Counted from the first letter of the stretch, positions 1 to 11,404 are shown. The stretch: DNA of 64,000 nucleotides from Digitaria exilis (GCA_015342445.1 JACEFO010002416.1:62001-126000); one strand, 5' to 3'. Made by a program: numbers and translations. The notes: a model not told the origin generated them from the sequence alone.

Positions 1-5
1 CTGAA

Positions 6-929
6 GTGGCAGAACCCGAACACCTACAGAGACTGGTGCAGATGCGCAAGCAACAGGAGCTTCAGAGACAGCAGGTCGCAGAAGAGCCACAACAGGAGCC
101 TGAAGAGGAGGAACCCGAGGAGCGAGAGCCTGAGACCTCGGAGTCCGCAGTAGGTGAGCAAGAAGAACAGATGGTGGACGCAACTAATGATGAAGAGGTG
201 GACGCCGACACTGGAGACGCGTCCGATGATGATGAAGTGCCCCGGAGCCCTACACCTGTCCTGTCATCGCGCCAGATAGCTCCACGCACGCCCTGGTGGA
301 TCGTCTACAAGTTCGTCCGGGATGGGGGCGACCACTTCTACCACAACAGGCTTCTCCGGGTGCTTCGTACCCGCTACCGCTTCGGTCGTGTTGGATTGGA
401 GTACCGCAGTGAGTGGTGGACGCACGTTCTCTACCGCAGCTTCTGGAGGACCGCAGTGCACATGAGGGTGACCGATGAGGTGGCAAGGGCTGCTCGTGAG
501 ATATCAGTTCACTACGCTATGTCTGACCGTGATACCCAGGAGGCAGGGATCGCTGATGCTGCACGCCAAGCCTACCATGTCTACCGCCACAAGTGCTTCG
601 CCAGGATCAAGGATGAGCCAGAGAGGTACCACCCCCGCCGCAAGAGTGGCGCCACAGCTTGCACCATCGCGTCTACCGCCAACGTTAAAGACCCCCAGCT
701 TGCTTCTACAGTGGCGCTTGTGGCTACTCTCAACACAGAGTTTGATGCTGTGTCTGATGAGAATGCCATGCTGAGGAGAAAGGTCACCACCATGCAGGAG
801 AAGAATGAGGAGCTGCAGCACCAGCTGGGAGGACCCGCACCCCGCAGCCCAGAGTACCGTGGAGAGTCACCACAGCGCAGGAGGCCACGCTACAACTCCC
901 CTACCACCCATACCATCGTCGACCCCTAG
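6..929 (+). CDS. Retrotransposon extra ORF upstream of gag, function unknown (5' partial)
   Basis: An open frame of at least 307 codons precedes gag. It is still open at the window edge, so its true start is unseen; the listed first codon is GTG. The N-terminal third is rich in Glu and Gln and acidic. A central block rich in Trp, Tyr and Arg (about residues 95-200) looks globular. Residues about 245-275 have heptad-like spacing typical of a short coiled coil, and the C terminus is basic and Pro-rich. Some grass Ty3/gypsy elements carry extra ORFs between the 5' LTR and gag; I recognise no catalytic motif and cannot assign a role. It has no internal stop, while gag-pol just downstream has about a dozen, which may mean chance, lower mutability or a separate source. 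It could be a gag-like structural or nucleic-acid-binding protein. Confidence 0.6.
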   Translation: MAEPEHLQRLVQMRKQQELQRQQVAEEPQQEPEEEEPEEREPETSESAVGEQEEQMVDATNDEEVDADTGDASDDDEVPRSPTPVLSSRQIAPRTPWWIVYKFVRDGGDHFYHNRLLRVLRTRYRFGRVGLEYRSEWWTHVLYRSFWRTAVHMRVTDEVARAAREISVHYAMSDRDTQEAGIADAARQAYHVYRHKCFARIKDEPERYHPRRKSGATACTIASTANVKDPQLASTVALVATLNTEFDAVSDENAMLRRKVTTMQEKNEELQHQLGGPAPRSPEYRGESPQRRRPRYNSPTTHTIVDP

Positions 930-1318
930 ATGCTTCTATGAAGTTGTAATAGGGATCGAGTAGTATGTTTTGAGTCAAAAAAAAGAGAGTCGAGTCTTAG
1001 TGTGTCGAGTCATGTGTGAACCTTGTCTTTAAATGTTTGGATGATTTATTATTATGCTTATGTGTGATTTGGATCTTTGTAATGATTGTGATGAGTGTGG
1101 ATGAAAGTCTGCAATCATCTAGTATTGGATTAAGGTATAAGAAATTTAATGAATAAATAGTTGGGTTCTTGATCTCTTTTGCACATCATCTACTATCTTT
1201 CCTATCACCTGAGTACTTTATCTTGTCAATGGTTTGCTTCTGTTCTTAACACCAGTTCAGATATGACTGTGAATGTGAATGTTGGGGTTTTGATCAGTGA
1301 TTGTTTAATGAATAACAG
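930..1318 (+). other. Spacer between upstream ORF and gag
   Basis: This AT-rich stretch inside the retrotransposon has no open frame that continues into gag. It includes a short purine-rich run near 977. It may hold the leader or splice sites for gag-pol, but nothing specific can be shown. Confidence 0.4.
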
Positions 1319-2656
1319 ATGGTTGGGACAAGAGGATCGTCGGGTGCTGGCAACTAGAACCAGCCGGCCACCATGGAGGATTTGGTCTGCATGCAGACAC
1401 AAACGATGCATCAGTTGACTCAGGCCATAGCCTTGATGCAGCAGAACCTGCAGAACCCACCTGCCCAGCCGCCTCCCCAGCCCATCAGGGACAGGAGGGG
1501 AGAATTCTTGAAGGGGCACCCGCCAAAGTTCTCTCGCGCCAAGGACCCGATGGAAGCTGAAGACTGGATCAAGGCAGTGGAGAGACAGCTTGACATTGCT
1601 CAGTGTGATGACAGGGAGAAGGTGCTCTACGCCTTAGGATAGTTTGAGGGAGCCGCTCTAGACTGGTGGGAGGCGTACCAATATGCGCACCCCAATCGCA
1701 ACCAGATCACCTGGCAGCAGTTCAGTGATGACTTCCGTGCTCACCATGTGCCAGAGGGACTGATGATCCTGAAGAAGAAGGAGTTCCTAGCACTGACGCA
1801 GGAGGGGATGAGTGTCACTGCCTACCGTGACAAATTCCTTGATCTGGCCCGCTACGCACCAGATGAGGTGTCAACAGACCGGAAGAGGCAGACTCGCTTC
1901 CGGGGTGGACTCCAGGATGCCCTGCAGCTGCAGTTGATGTGCATCACCTTTGCAACCTTCGGCAAGTTGGTTGATGGTGCTCTGATGGTGGAGCACAAAC
2001 GTCGTGAGATAGAGGACAAGAAGAGGAGAATTATAAACCAGCAGTCTGGCAGCAATGTCCGCTTCCGCTACAACCCCCAGCAGGTGAATCAGCGGCGCAC
2101 TCAGGGTTAGTCAAGCCTTCTGAATCGTAGCCAGAACCAGCAGCGTCCTTAGTATCCACCACCACCACACCAGCAGCAGCAGCACTACCAGAACGTGCAA
2201 CAGAACGCTCAGGCTTCACGCACCACCCAGGCTAACACCATTCCTGTCGGCCCAAGGGCATGCTACCACTGTGGTGAACAGGGCCACTATGCTAACTCTT
2301 GTCCCCGGAAGGTCCAGAACTCCCCTGGTCAGAATAGCAACCAGAAGACAGGACCCCACCCCACTCATAATGCGAATCAGCAGCAGGCATAGGGGAACCG
2401 TGGCCAGCAGAACTACGCCAAGGGCAGGCTCAACCATGTGGGAGCAGAGACTACAGAAGGAGCCACAGATGTGGTAGTCGGTACGTTTCCAGTCAACTTA
2501 CAACCTGCTACAGTTTTGTTTGATTCTGGAGCTTCGCATGCTTTTATATCTGCTGAATTCGTGATAAAGAACTTGATGCTTATGCGACCTATGGGAAATA
2601 CCATGTTGGTTAACTCACCGGGGGAGAGCTTCGGGCCACATTATGTTGTCCTAATG
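1319..2656 (+). pseudogene. gag: gag of the chromovirus, with in-frame stops
   Basis: The ATG at 1319 opens the frame used by gag. The retrotransposon gag domain (including the DWW motif after 1643) and a single CCHC zinc knuckle (CYHCGEQGHYANSC, near 2260-2305) are clear. Gag would form the virus-like particle and bind element RNA. The frame is interrupted by TAG codons at 1355, 1640, 2108, 2150 and 2390. The residues around 1640 suggest an ancestral Gln codon. The region between the capsid-like part and the knuckle is rich in Gln and Asn. The same frame runs on into the protease. The gene is broken, and translation would stop 12 codons after the start. Confidence 0.9.
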
Positions 2657-2896
2657 TAGCAGTTAACATAAGGGGGTAGACTTTATAACGCACCCTATAG
2701 TCCTGAATTCTATCGGAATGGATCTGATTTTGGGAATGAGCTAGCTAGCAAAGTACGATGCAGTCATACAGTGTTCCAAGCGGGCAGTTCAGTTAGTGAC
2801 TCCGTCGGGAGAGAAGATCTAGTATCAAGCAGCTAAGTCCGCAAAGCATGGTCAGGCCAATCACGCTGAAGGCACGGAACTGAAGGACATTCGGGT
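2438..2896 (+). pseudogene. Retropepsin-like protease region, frameshifted
   Basis: An aspartic-protease active site (FDSGASHAFIS) follows gag in the same frame, near 2518-2550. A TAG follows at 2657. Between about 2657 and 2697 the coding frame shifts to that of reverse transcriptase. A run of five G residues near 2671 is the likely indel site. After the shift, protease C-terminal residues and the linker to reverse transcriptase can be followed, with TAG at 2742 (in place of a usually conserved Trp) and at 2820. The protease would process Gag-Pol; this copy cannot make it. Confidence 0.85.
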
Positions 2897-4480
2897 GGTG
2901 CACGAGTATCCAGATGTGTTCCCAGATGAATTGCCAGGTATGCCTCCGGAACGTGAAGTTGAATTTGTTATTGAACTTATGCCTGGAACAGCACCCATAG
3001 CAAAACGACCATATAGAATGGGGGTAAAAGAATTAAAGAAACTTAAAGAAGAATTGAGGGCCCTATTAGCAAAGGGGTAGATTCGTCCTAGCTCTTCGCC
3101 TTAGGGAGCTCCAGTGTTGTTTGTTGATAAGAAAGACGGGACACAGAGGATGTGCATAAACTATCGAGCCCTTAATGAGGTCACCATCAAGAACAAGTAT
3201 CCACTGCCGAGGATCGATGATCTCTTTGACCAGTTGAGGGGAGCTTGTGTGTTCTCTAAGATCGATCTCAGATCGGGCTATCATCAGATGAGAATTCGGG
3301 TGACAGATATCCCCAAGACAGCTTTCACTACTCGGTATGGCTTGTATGAGTTCACAGTAATGTCTTTTGGGTTGACTAATGCACCGGCCTACTTCATGTA
3401 CTTGATGAACAGTGTGTTCATGGATTATCTTGACAAGTTCGTCGTGGTGTTCATAGATGATATTCTGGTTTTCTCCAAGAATGAGGAGGAACACGAAGAA
3501 CACTTGAGGTTAGTGATGCAGAGGCTCAGGGAGCACTAGTTGTATACTAAGTTGAGCAAGTGTGAATTCTGGCTGAAGGAGGTATCATTCTTGGGGCATG
3601 TGTTGTCGAATGGAGGTGTAGCAGTTGATCCAAAGAAGGTCAGGGATGTGTTGAATTGGGTGTCGCCGCAGAATGTCAGTGAAATCAGGAGTTTCCTCGG
3701 AATGGCATGCTACTATCGGCGCTTTATTGAGGGATTCTCCAAGATTGCCAAGCCCTTGACATTATTGCTAGAGAAGAATGCTAAGTTTGTGTGGACACCG
3801 CAGTGCCAAGCTAGCATTGAAGAGTTGAAGAAAAGGCTGACCACGGCACTAGTATTGGTACTACCAGATGTTACAAAGAGCTTCTCAGTCTATTGTGATG
3901 CGTCTCGTCAAGGATTGGGATGTGTACTCATGCAGGAGGGCAAAGTTGTGGCATATGCATCTAGACAGTTGAGGAGACACGAGCTGAATTACCCGACGCA
4001 TGATCTGGAATTGGCGGCCGTGGTACACGCGATGAAGATCTGGAGGCATTATATGGTTGGGCACAAGTGCGATATCTATACTGACCACAAGAGCCTTAAG
4101 TATGTGTTCACACAATCCGAGTTGAACATGAGACAACGTCGTTGGCTTGAGAAAATCAATGACTTTGAGCTGGAGATTCATTACCATCCAGGGAAGGCTA
4201 ACTTGGTGGCCGATGCTTTGAGTAGAAAGAGTTATGTGAATGTGCTGACGAGACAGAATTTGCCTGAAGAGCTTAGCCAGGAATTCGAACGCTTGAACTT
4301 AGGTATGGTAGCCAACGTGACTGGGCTAGAAGTGGAGCCAACTCTTGAACACGAGATACGAAAAGGTCAATTGGAAGATGAGGAAATCAAGGAATTGATT
4401 AAGAAGGTTGGGACAGATAAAGCGCCAGGATTCCGATTGAATGATCAAGGAACAGTGTGGTATGGTAACAGAATAGTGGT
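2895..4480 (+). pseudogene. Reverse transcriptase and RNase H of the chromovirus, with TAG stops
   Basis: Reverse transcriptase runs from about 2895 to 3720. It has the PLPRIDDLFDQLRGA block, the FSKIDLRSGYHQ block and an FIDD catalytic motif near 3455 in place of YxDD. RNase H follows (about 3870-4230), with the first catalytic Asp in VYCDAS, TDHKSLKYVF, and HPGKANLVADALSR at its end. In-frame TAG codons lie at 3078, 3102 and 3537; 3102 sits where a Trp is usual. The segments 3114-3536 and 3540-4706 are otherwise open. The protein would copy element RNA to DNA in the particle. It is inactive as it stands. Confidence 0.93.
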
Positions 4481-5500
4481 GCGAGATCAGCAGCACATCA
4501 AGGATGTTATCTTATGGGAAGCACACGAGTTGGCATATTCCATTCACCCAGAAAGTACCAAGATGTACTTGGACCTCAAGGAAAGATTTTGGTGGCATGA
4601 TTTGAAGCGAGACGTGGCAGCACACGTGACTCTTTGTGATGTATGCCAGAGAGTGAAGGCCGAACATCACAGACCGGCAGGTTTGCTTCAGCCTCTGAAA
4701 ATACCGTAGTGGAAATGGGAAGAAGTGGGTATGGACTTCATAACAGGACTGCCCCGCACACAGAGAGGTTATGACTCTATATGGGTGATTGTGGACCGAT
4801 TGACGAAGGTGGCTCACTTCATTCCAGTGAAGACTACTTATTCCGGTGCCAAACTGGCAGAATTGTACATGGAGCGGATTGTATGTTTGCATGGGGTACC
4901 AAAGAAGATAGTGTCAGACCGAGGCAGCCAGTTCACGTCACACTTTTGGCGCAAGTTACATGAATCCATGGATACTAAGCTTCACTTCAGTTCAGCATAC
5001 CATCCGCAGACAGACGGTCAGACCGAAAGGACAATTCAAATACTGGAGGATATGTTGAGGGCATGTGCATTACAGTATGGGAACAGTTGGGAAAAGAGTT
5101 TGTGTTATGCAGAGTTCTTGTACAACAATAGCTACCAACAGAGTCTCAGGATGTCACCGTTTGAGGCTTTGTATGGAAGGAAGTGCAGGACACCGTTGTT
5201 CTGGAATCAGACTGGAGAAGGTAAAGTATTCGGACCTGAGGTCTTGAAGCAGGCAGAAGAGGAAGTGCAGGTTATCAGGCAGAATTTGAGGGCAGCCCAG
5301 ACACGGCAGAAAAGTTATGCAGATGTTAGGCGTCGAGATCTCAGCTTCGAAATTGGCGACTTCGTATATTTCAAGGTGTCACCAATGAGGGGTGTGAAAA
5401 GATTCAATGTCAAAGGCAAGTTAGCACCTCGATACATTGGACCTTTCAAGATTTTGGAATAGAGAGGTGAAGTAGCTTATCAGTTAGAGTTACCAGAGAG
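4480..5500 (+). pseudogene. Integrase of the chromovirus, with TAG stops
   Basis: An N-terminal HHCC zinc-binding region (spaced His, then CDVC near 4640) precedes the catalytic core. The three acidic residues are visible as Asp in GMDFITGLP, Asp in VSDRGSQF and Glu in DGQTERTIQ. TAG codons at 4707 and 5460 interrupt it; both fit former Gln codons. The C-terminal GPFKILE block leads into the chromodomain. Integrase would join the cDNA to host DNA. Confidence 0.93.
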
Positions 5501-5501
5501 A

Positions 5502-5804
5502 TTGGCAGGAGTGCACGATGTGTTCCATGTGTCCCAGCTGAAGAAATATTTACGGGTGCCAGAGGAGCAGATTCCGCTAGAGGAGTTGAATGTGCAGGAG
5601 GACCTTACCTATGAGGAGTATCCGGTCAAGATCTTAGAAGAGCCTGAGAGGGTCACCAGGAACAAAGTGATACGTATGTGCAAGGTTCAGTGGAATCGTC
5701 ATACAGAGGATGAGGCAACATGGGAAAGGGAGGATGATCTCAAGGCAGAATATCCACATCTTTTCCAATCCACTTCCGAATCTCGAGGACGAGATTCATC
5801 TTAA
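5502..5804 (+). pseudogene. Integrase C-terminal chromodomain
   Basis: The block starts with the HDVFHVSQLKKY motif that commonly joins integrase to the chromodomain in plant chromoviruses. The chromodomain itself covers about 5607-5765, with aromatic positions in YEEYPVKI, VQWNRH and ATWERE. Chromodomains of this kind are thought to steer insertion to marked chromatin. This part has no stop, but it can only be reached through the broken upstream frame. Confidence 0.88.
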
Positions 5805-5810
5805 GGGGGG
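5802..5810 (+). other. Polypurine tract
   Basis: The purine run aagggggg lies just before the 3' LTR, separated from the TGTAACACCC start by six bases. This is the usual place for plus-strand DNA priming in an LTR retrotransposon. Confidence 0.7.
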
Positions 5811-5816
5811 TAGGTT

Positions 5817-8800
5817 TGTAACACCCTAAGATTTGCACTAATTATAATTTAGTAATTAAATAGCTTTTTATATTTATGTGCTCATGAAAATGTAAGGAAA
5901 ATAAAAATTTGAATAATTAAAAGCAAATATAGGGAATAGAAACATTATTGCTGCATTCATACTAGAGCATTTCTTTTTTATTGTTGAATTCAAATTTGAA
6001 TTCAAATAAGTGTTTAAATAAAAGAAAAACCTTTTCTTTTCTCTCTCCCTCACTCTCTCAGCCCGGCCCAGTTCTCTCCCTCTCTCCCTGCGCGACCCAC
6101 TCCTCCTTCCCCCTTTCCCTTCTCCATCGTGCGGCCCAGCAAGCAGCAGCCCAGCCCGCCAGTCGTGCCATCCCACCTTCTCCTCCCTGTGCGGCCGACA
6201 GGTGGGACCCACCTATCATCGCCTACCTCTCGTAAGCGAGCAGGGCTCCTCCCTGATCCGAGCCCGAGTCCGGGTCGCCAACAACGCCGCGCCGCCTTTC
6301 GCTCGGCTTGACCCGCACGCCAAGGAGCTCTACATAAGCACCGCCACCTCCTCACCTGGCCCCAACCCAAATCCTAGCCGCCACAGGGCCCTACGCAGCG
6401 CCGCCGCCGCTAAACCCTAGCCGAGCCGTGCGCCGCCAACACGTCGCCTCGCCGCCCCATTGTCGACGAGGTCACGCCTAGGAGCTCCGCAAGGTAGCAG
6501 GGAACCCGCTGAGCCTCTTTTCCCTCTCTTCCTCGCCGCGTTACGCTTCTGCGGGCTTGCCGGAGCTTCTCGTCCACCGCCCCTCGTCGCCAGCCGCCAC
6601 CGCCACGTAATCCTCGAGCACAACCCCCAAAACGAGATCCCCGTAGTTTCCTCTCTCTTCGGGGCCAAACGCGGTAAGCTTTGGAGCTCTATAGCGCCGG
6701 CGGTGCTCGATTCCGGCGAAGTTCCGCCGCGGAGTCGGCCGCGCCGCCGACCTCCGACGACCAAACGGCCCCAATTGACCGTAGCCGTCCGATCAGATTT
6801 GAACGGCCTAGCTCCGATCCGAACCCGGTCCACCGTGGACCCGTGGACCGCAGTCGACGGCCGGTCCACGGCACAGTAGACCATGACGTCAGCCGACGTC
6901 ATCCCTCAGCCGCGCCCTGGCAGTTTTGCAAATAAGCCCCTGTCTTTTCGAAAATCAACCCGCGGTCCAGCGCAGTTCAAAAATATACAGTTTAGTCCTT
7001 TTTCTTTCGGTTTAGCCCCTGCGCTTTTAAAAAATAGTGCCCGCCGTCCTAGATGGTTGTTTTACTCGTTAGTCCTCGGGTTTTTATACGAAACTATGTT
7101 TTAGGTCCCTGGTTTCTTTCAAAAACACCCCTGGAAACCTAAAACTTTCACCAGCAAGCCCCTAGAGCCCGTTTTAAGCGTAGTTTCTTCGTTTTGACTC
7201 CGATTTGAGTGATTTTCATGCTCATGTGTCGTAGTAAAGCGTACAACAACTCTAAAGCCTTCTTTTCATCTTTTGTTTATATCTGGTGTACTGTTCTAAT
7301 TAAATGCCTTGTTTGCATGTATGTGTGGATGCTTGTGTGGTGATCGATGTGAGTAGTGGACGAGCCGTTCGAGTTCGCCGACGAGCCCGTTGCCGAAGAG
7401 CAGGTGCAGCAGCAGTTCGCTGAGGAAGGCAAGTATAACACGGACAATCCTTGATTACCTATACACCATTTAAACATATGTTCATATGCATGTGTCTAAT
7501 TTTGTTATACACTAAGGATGTTCCTAGTCTTTACCTTATTCCTTGATTACCCGGGTCATATGCATTACAGTTAGTATTTGCTACGCGCTGCGAACAACAT
7601 TTATTTAATTGTCAATATTGAATCAATGGTTCACTTCAATGATGATTAAAAGATGCTTTTTAGCAACATGGTTCGGGGAACTAGAGCATGTGCTTCGTGC
7701 TTTGTTCTAGTGTCTCTATATGGTTTGGTCTAGGGAATTAGAGCAAGTGCTTCGTGCTTTGTTCTAATGTCTCTCCGTAAGGTCCGGTTCTTAAAGCGGC
7801 AACCCAAGAACTTGTTCGCCGCCGTTGGAACTATAATGGCTCTGGTCTTGGATAACTAGCTTGTACGTCTCTAGCTCGCCAGTGGTTACCGAATGCCGTA
7901 TGTGGGGAGCATGGATTAGAGTATAGTTTGATCCATCGAGGACGGATTTATCCGTTGGCTATGTCTCGTTAGGCAAAGTCCCGTGATATAAGCGCCCGAT
8001 GTACGGCAGCTTCACACGTTGCGATGATTGCGCTCTCGCTCTAGACGGCATAGACGCCCTCACGTTGCGCCCTGAGCGTACGTCAATCTCGATGGCTTGG
8101 GTTATGCTGCCTATGTTGAACCAAAACGGCTATTGTGCTTGTTAGGGTGTTTTGTGAAAGTCCTCGTAGCATAAGTTCTGTTGGATTTATATGACCGGCG
8201 GGTAAAGGGCGAAACCTCTGCAGAGTGTTAAATCTATCATGATAGCCGTGCTCACGGATACGAGTGGCCTGGATCCTTTTTGATTAGAAGATGATGTTGA
8301 AGTTGATGTTGGAATGTTCTATAATTACTTATACATTATTATTAATGGGTTTATACTCGGGATTCTACTCACTTGTAGTAATTTCGATGATAATAGAATG
8401 AAACTACTAAAAGTACTAATGCAGTTTAACCGTGTCAAGCCTTTTGTTCATGCATAACCCGTGTTATACTTGTTAAGTAAGATGGTTTACTTACACTTGC
8501 AACTATCAACAATATCCCGGATGGGTAACAGATGGAGCAATGAACGATCAGTCGTTTGCTGCGTTTCCGGAGGATCTGCCGTACTTCTAGCTGTGTTCAA
8601 CCAGTCGGTGTCCCTGTGGACTTGAGGCTCTACTAGTTATGAAACGTTTGCGTTTAATAAGACTTCCGCTGTGTTATTTGTTTAAGACTATGTCTTGTGC
8701 TAAACACTGATGTAAACTATTTTATTCGAGCATTGTGTTCTCTGTGATTCAATATTTGTAATCTATATGCGTTCTGTGGACATCCTGGGCACGCATATAG

Positions 8801-8835
8801 AAGCATTCGTATTTCTTGGAAAATTGGGTGTTACA
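5817..8835 (+). repeat. 3' LTR of the chromovirus (about 3.0 kb)
   Basis: The LTR starts TGTAACACCC and ends GGGTGTTACA, a perfect 10-bp inverted pair bounded by TG and CA. The first part is AT-rich. At 6050-6900 it becomes GC- and pyrimidine-rich, with a possible TATA-like tacataag near 6333 followed by a CCGCC-rich leader, consistent with a promoter and R region. Open frames inside 5980-6900 are products of the GC-rich composition and are not listed as genes. Confidence 0.92.
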
Positions 8836-8873
8836 TATACCGCCACCCTTCTTCTTTGATACAAATGGTATTA

Positions 8874-9081
8874 CTCCCTCCGTCCCTAAAAGGGTGTCTC
8901 TCACTTCCCGAGAAAAACCTACGGCCAATTATATATAAAAATATATTAAAACTTATGTTATAATATAAACACTATTAGATAGATATTTAGATCTTGTTTT
9001 TTATAGAGTTATTTAGAGACTTAGATGTTGCACGTATTTTCTACTAACCGAGTCACAACGGCGATACTGAGATGGAGGGAG
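8874..9081. mobile_element. Stowaway-type MITE
   Basis: The left end CTCCCTCCGTCCC and right end GAGATGGAGGGAG are inverted with two mismatches, and TA flanks both ends. This is the standard signature of Stowaway (mariner-derived) MITEs in grasses. The 208-bp interior is AT-rich with no coding capacity. Confidence 0.9.
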
Positions 9082-9083
9082 TA

Positions 9084-10880
9084 TATAGCTATAGAGTCTA
9101 ACCACTAAAAGCCCTGTCGTCTGTTGTTTGCATGGGTCGGGCCAGATCTGCAGCTTTTTCTTTACTGGCTACCACAAGAGATTCCGTATGCTGGCACATG
9201 ACTATCTACGTAATCCTCTTACTCCAGCTGTAAGTTCTGTGAATGTAGCAAATTAAGCACGTATGCAATCTGTACATATGCTTTTGATTCCAAAGTCCAC
9301 ATATAATTTTTTTGCTGAACAAAAGCCGGCAGTCTTCTGGATATTTTATTTCATTGTTTTGTCGCTACATGCTTGGCATTTTGCTGAAAAAGATAGCTTA
9401 ATACTAGTTGTTTATTCTGAAACAAGAAGGTGCCCCTTACCACTAGTTTATTCTTTGTCGCTACACGCTTTTCATTTTCTGAAACAAGAGGGTACCGTGC
9501 TATGTTATTGTTTATTCTTAGCATTTGTAGAAATAAAAAATGAAACAACAAAAAAAGCAAGGCAAGTTGTTTACTCTACAAACTGTGATCCACTAGTTTG
9601 CAAGTTCAATCCCATATGAGAAGTGCACCAGTGGAGCTCTTTTAAAATATACATGCATCTTAAAGCAGTGTTCCTATAATATGTACTTATTTTTTATCTC
9701 CTAATTTCTTATCTCTATGATATGTCAGATCTTTCCCTATAATTTTCATTGAATGTCCTACAGCTTTAGTCATTCTCAGTTAATTTATTTTAAACGGCCA
9801 TCAGTCGTAGTAGAAATTGATGTATTCGCCTACAATTTGTAACAATTTACCAATCAACACTATTCCCTACAAACTCAATAGCCGCAATGATTGTGAATAC
9901 TATCAAAATAACAAACTACTGTAGGTCACCGTGCATGAAACAGTCGCGGAATGTGGACATTTTTATAGCATATTTTTCTAGAGGTGTGTTTAGATTGTGA
10001 GAAAAAAAATATTATAGATCTAGAAAAACATTGTAGCTAAGTTTTAGGAAACGTGTTCTATGAGAGAGAGCAATAGTATGAATAGGGAAAAGTTGGGATG
10101 ATTTTTATGCAGTTGGTGTAGGATTGTAGGCCAGGCCCGCAGCTGGAGGAACGGTGCCCAAAATGCCACCAGATGGTGTTCACCCCGCATGACGTCAAGA
10201 CAGAGGTGGCTAAGGGCGTATACACAGCGGTGAATTCAACGAGCTGATATGCAAGCAAGAGGAGAAGCCTCAGTGCGGTGGAGGTTTTGCGGCTGTGGAT
10301 CCGGTCCCAGTGGAGGAAAAGCTGCATTGTAGAGCTCAATATATAGCGCTAAGATCTGGATCACCTACTCTTCCCCCGGAGGCCCGGACTACTACTTCCT
10401 AGTGATCCCTAATATGAAATGATTTAAAGAGACGAATTCGATACCCCAAAGACATAGGTCCAACTGAAACGAAATATAGGATCGAAGTAAAAATGAAAGA
10501 ATTCTAATAACAATACTTACATAAGTTTGGCACCTTCCAGCTTTGAATTCGCGGAATCACCATGACCGGTAAGCAACGTGATCAGTGGCTACCCTGGAGC
10601 TCGCTTGTGGTGTCATCTGCAGGTATATACAGTAAGCTCGCTAGTGGTGTCATCTGCGAGTAACCTGCACATATACATAGTAAGCATGCGTGCAGTGGCA
10701 ATGTATAACAATAAAGCTCCTGTGTTTTGGTGTCAGAAACGGCTCTTGGGACATGTACCAAGGAGTGGCAACTACTACTGGTACTTTCGACAACATATGA
10801 ACCTCTAGCACCGTAAGACCAACTAGTCATATATCTAATTACGTGACAACTCAGTGCTAGGCGTCCCCACTGCATTTTAT
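9084..10880. other. Intergenic stretch, no gene recognised
   Basis: No convincing coding frame was found. Around 9355-9525 two degenerate copies of a motif with gtcgctac and tgaaacaaga stand in tandem; the 118-codon frame over it looks like a chance frame. Between 9990 and 10075 the AT-rich sequence resembles a MITE remnant without a clear second end. Confidence 0.4.
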
Positions 10881-10992
10881 ACACTCGCAACAGGGAAATT
10901 AGGTACGAAAGTGGAGTCTCAACATGCACTTATTTTCAAAACTAATTAAATTTGTTGAGTTGGTGAGTGATATATAGCTGGTCACTTTAATC
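10881..10992 (+). repeat. Low-copy repeat R1, first half (interrupted copy)
   Basis: This segment matches 12421-12530 closely, including ctcaacatgca, gttgagttggtgagtgatat and cactttaatc. In this copy the match stops at about 10992 and resumes at about 11405, with a LINE fragment between. Confidence 0.75.
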
Positions 10993-11404
10993 ATTTATTT
11001 TTTAGATGTCCTTTGGAATGTAGGCAAACTATTGAAATTCAGTGGTAGATGGGTGTTCCTTTCTTCCAAATGATGGATTTGGCTAGGCAAGACTTCAACC
11101 ATACCTTCTTCACGGAAGTATTCATTATTGCAACTTGGCACATTTGGAAACATACAAATAATCTAAACTTCGAAAATTGCTGAGCAAGCGCAACCAGTAA
11201 GGAAAGAAATTTCAAAGAAGAATGCAATCTTCAAGCTCAAAGAATGAAAGCATATCTGCAACCCCCCTTCTTAGTTAAACTGTACATTTTTTTATGTCTT
11301 GTTTGTTCAGTAGTTTAAACCTTTTTAGACGGTTTTGCTCTGTAAATAACTTCTTTTATTTAATAAAATTTCAACACCGGGGGCCTACCTCGCTGTTTTC
11401 GGTC
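10993..11404 (+). mobile_element. 5'-truncated LINE (3' end with RT C terminus)
   Basis: A 38-codon frame at 11070-11183 encodes EVFIIATWHIWKHTNN, which fits the TW-x-IWK-x-RN-like C terminus of plant LINE reverse transcriptases. A second frame after it (about 11198-11275) keeps a further C-terminal block (FKEECNLQAQRMKAY), so a frameshift separates them. The 3' end is a T/A-rich tail ending about 11404. The sister repeat at 12421-12600 lacks the insert, which defines the borders; AATC on both sides may be a short target duplication. Confidence 0.75.

Larger units (their letters stand above)
1..8835 (+). mobile_element. Ty3/gypsy chromovirus (Tekay/Del-like), left end outside window
   Basis: The internal domains run in Ty3/gypsy order: gag with a zinc knuckle, protease, reverse transcriptase, RNase H, integrase and a C-terminal chromodomain. 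A 3.0-kb 3' LTR ends the element. An integrase-linked chromodomain is the mark of chromoviruses. The long LTR starting TGTAACACCC and the chromodomain sequence suggest the Tekay/Del lineage; this is recognition by eye, not a tree. The 5' LTR and primer-binding site lie left of the window. The 5 bases after the LTR (8836-8840, tatac) should match the base quintet before the 5' LTR if the target duplication is kept. gag-pol carries many stops and a frameshift, so the copy cannot move by itself. Confidence 0.95.

Noticed and set aside
1319..5804. Reading the many TAG codons as recoded or read-through codons
   Set aside because: The count is far too high, some replace conserved Trp, and a frameshift is also present. 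Decay explains all of it.
5980..6935. Several frames of 60-160 codons on both strands
   Set aside because: They lie in the GC-rich part of the LTR, overlap each other and show no motif.
9263..9619. A 118-codon frame as a gene
   Set aside because: It covers a degenerate tandem repeat and has no motif or start context that would support it.
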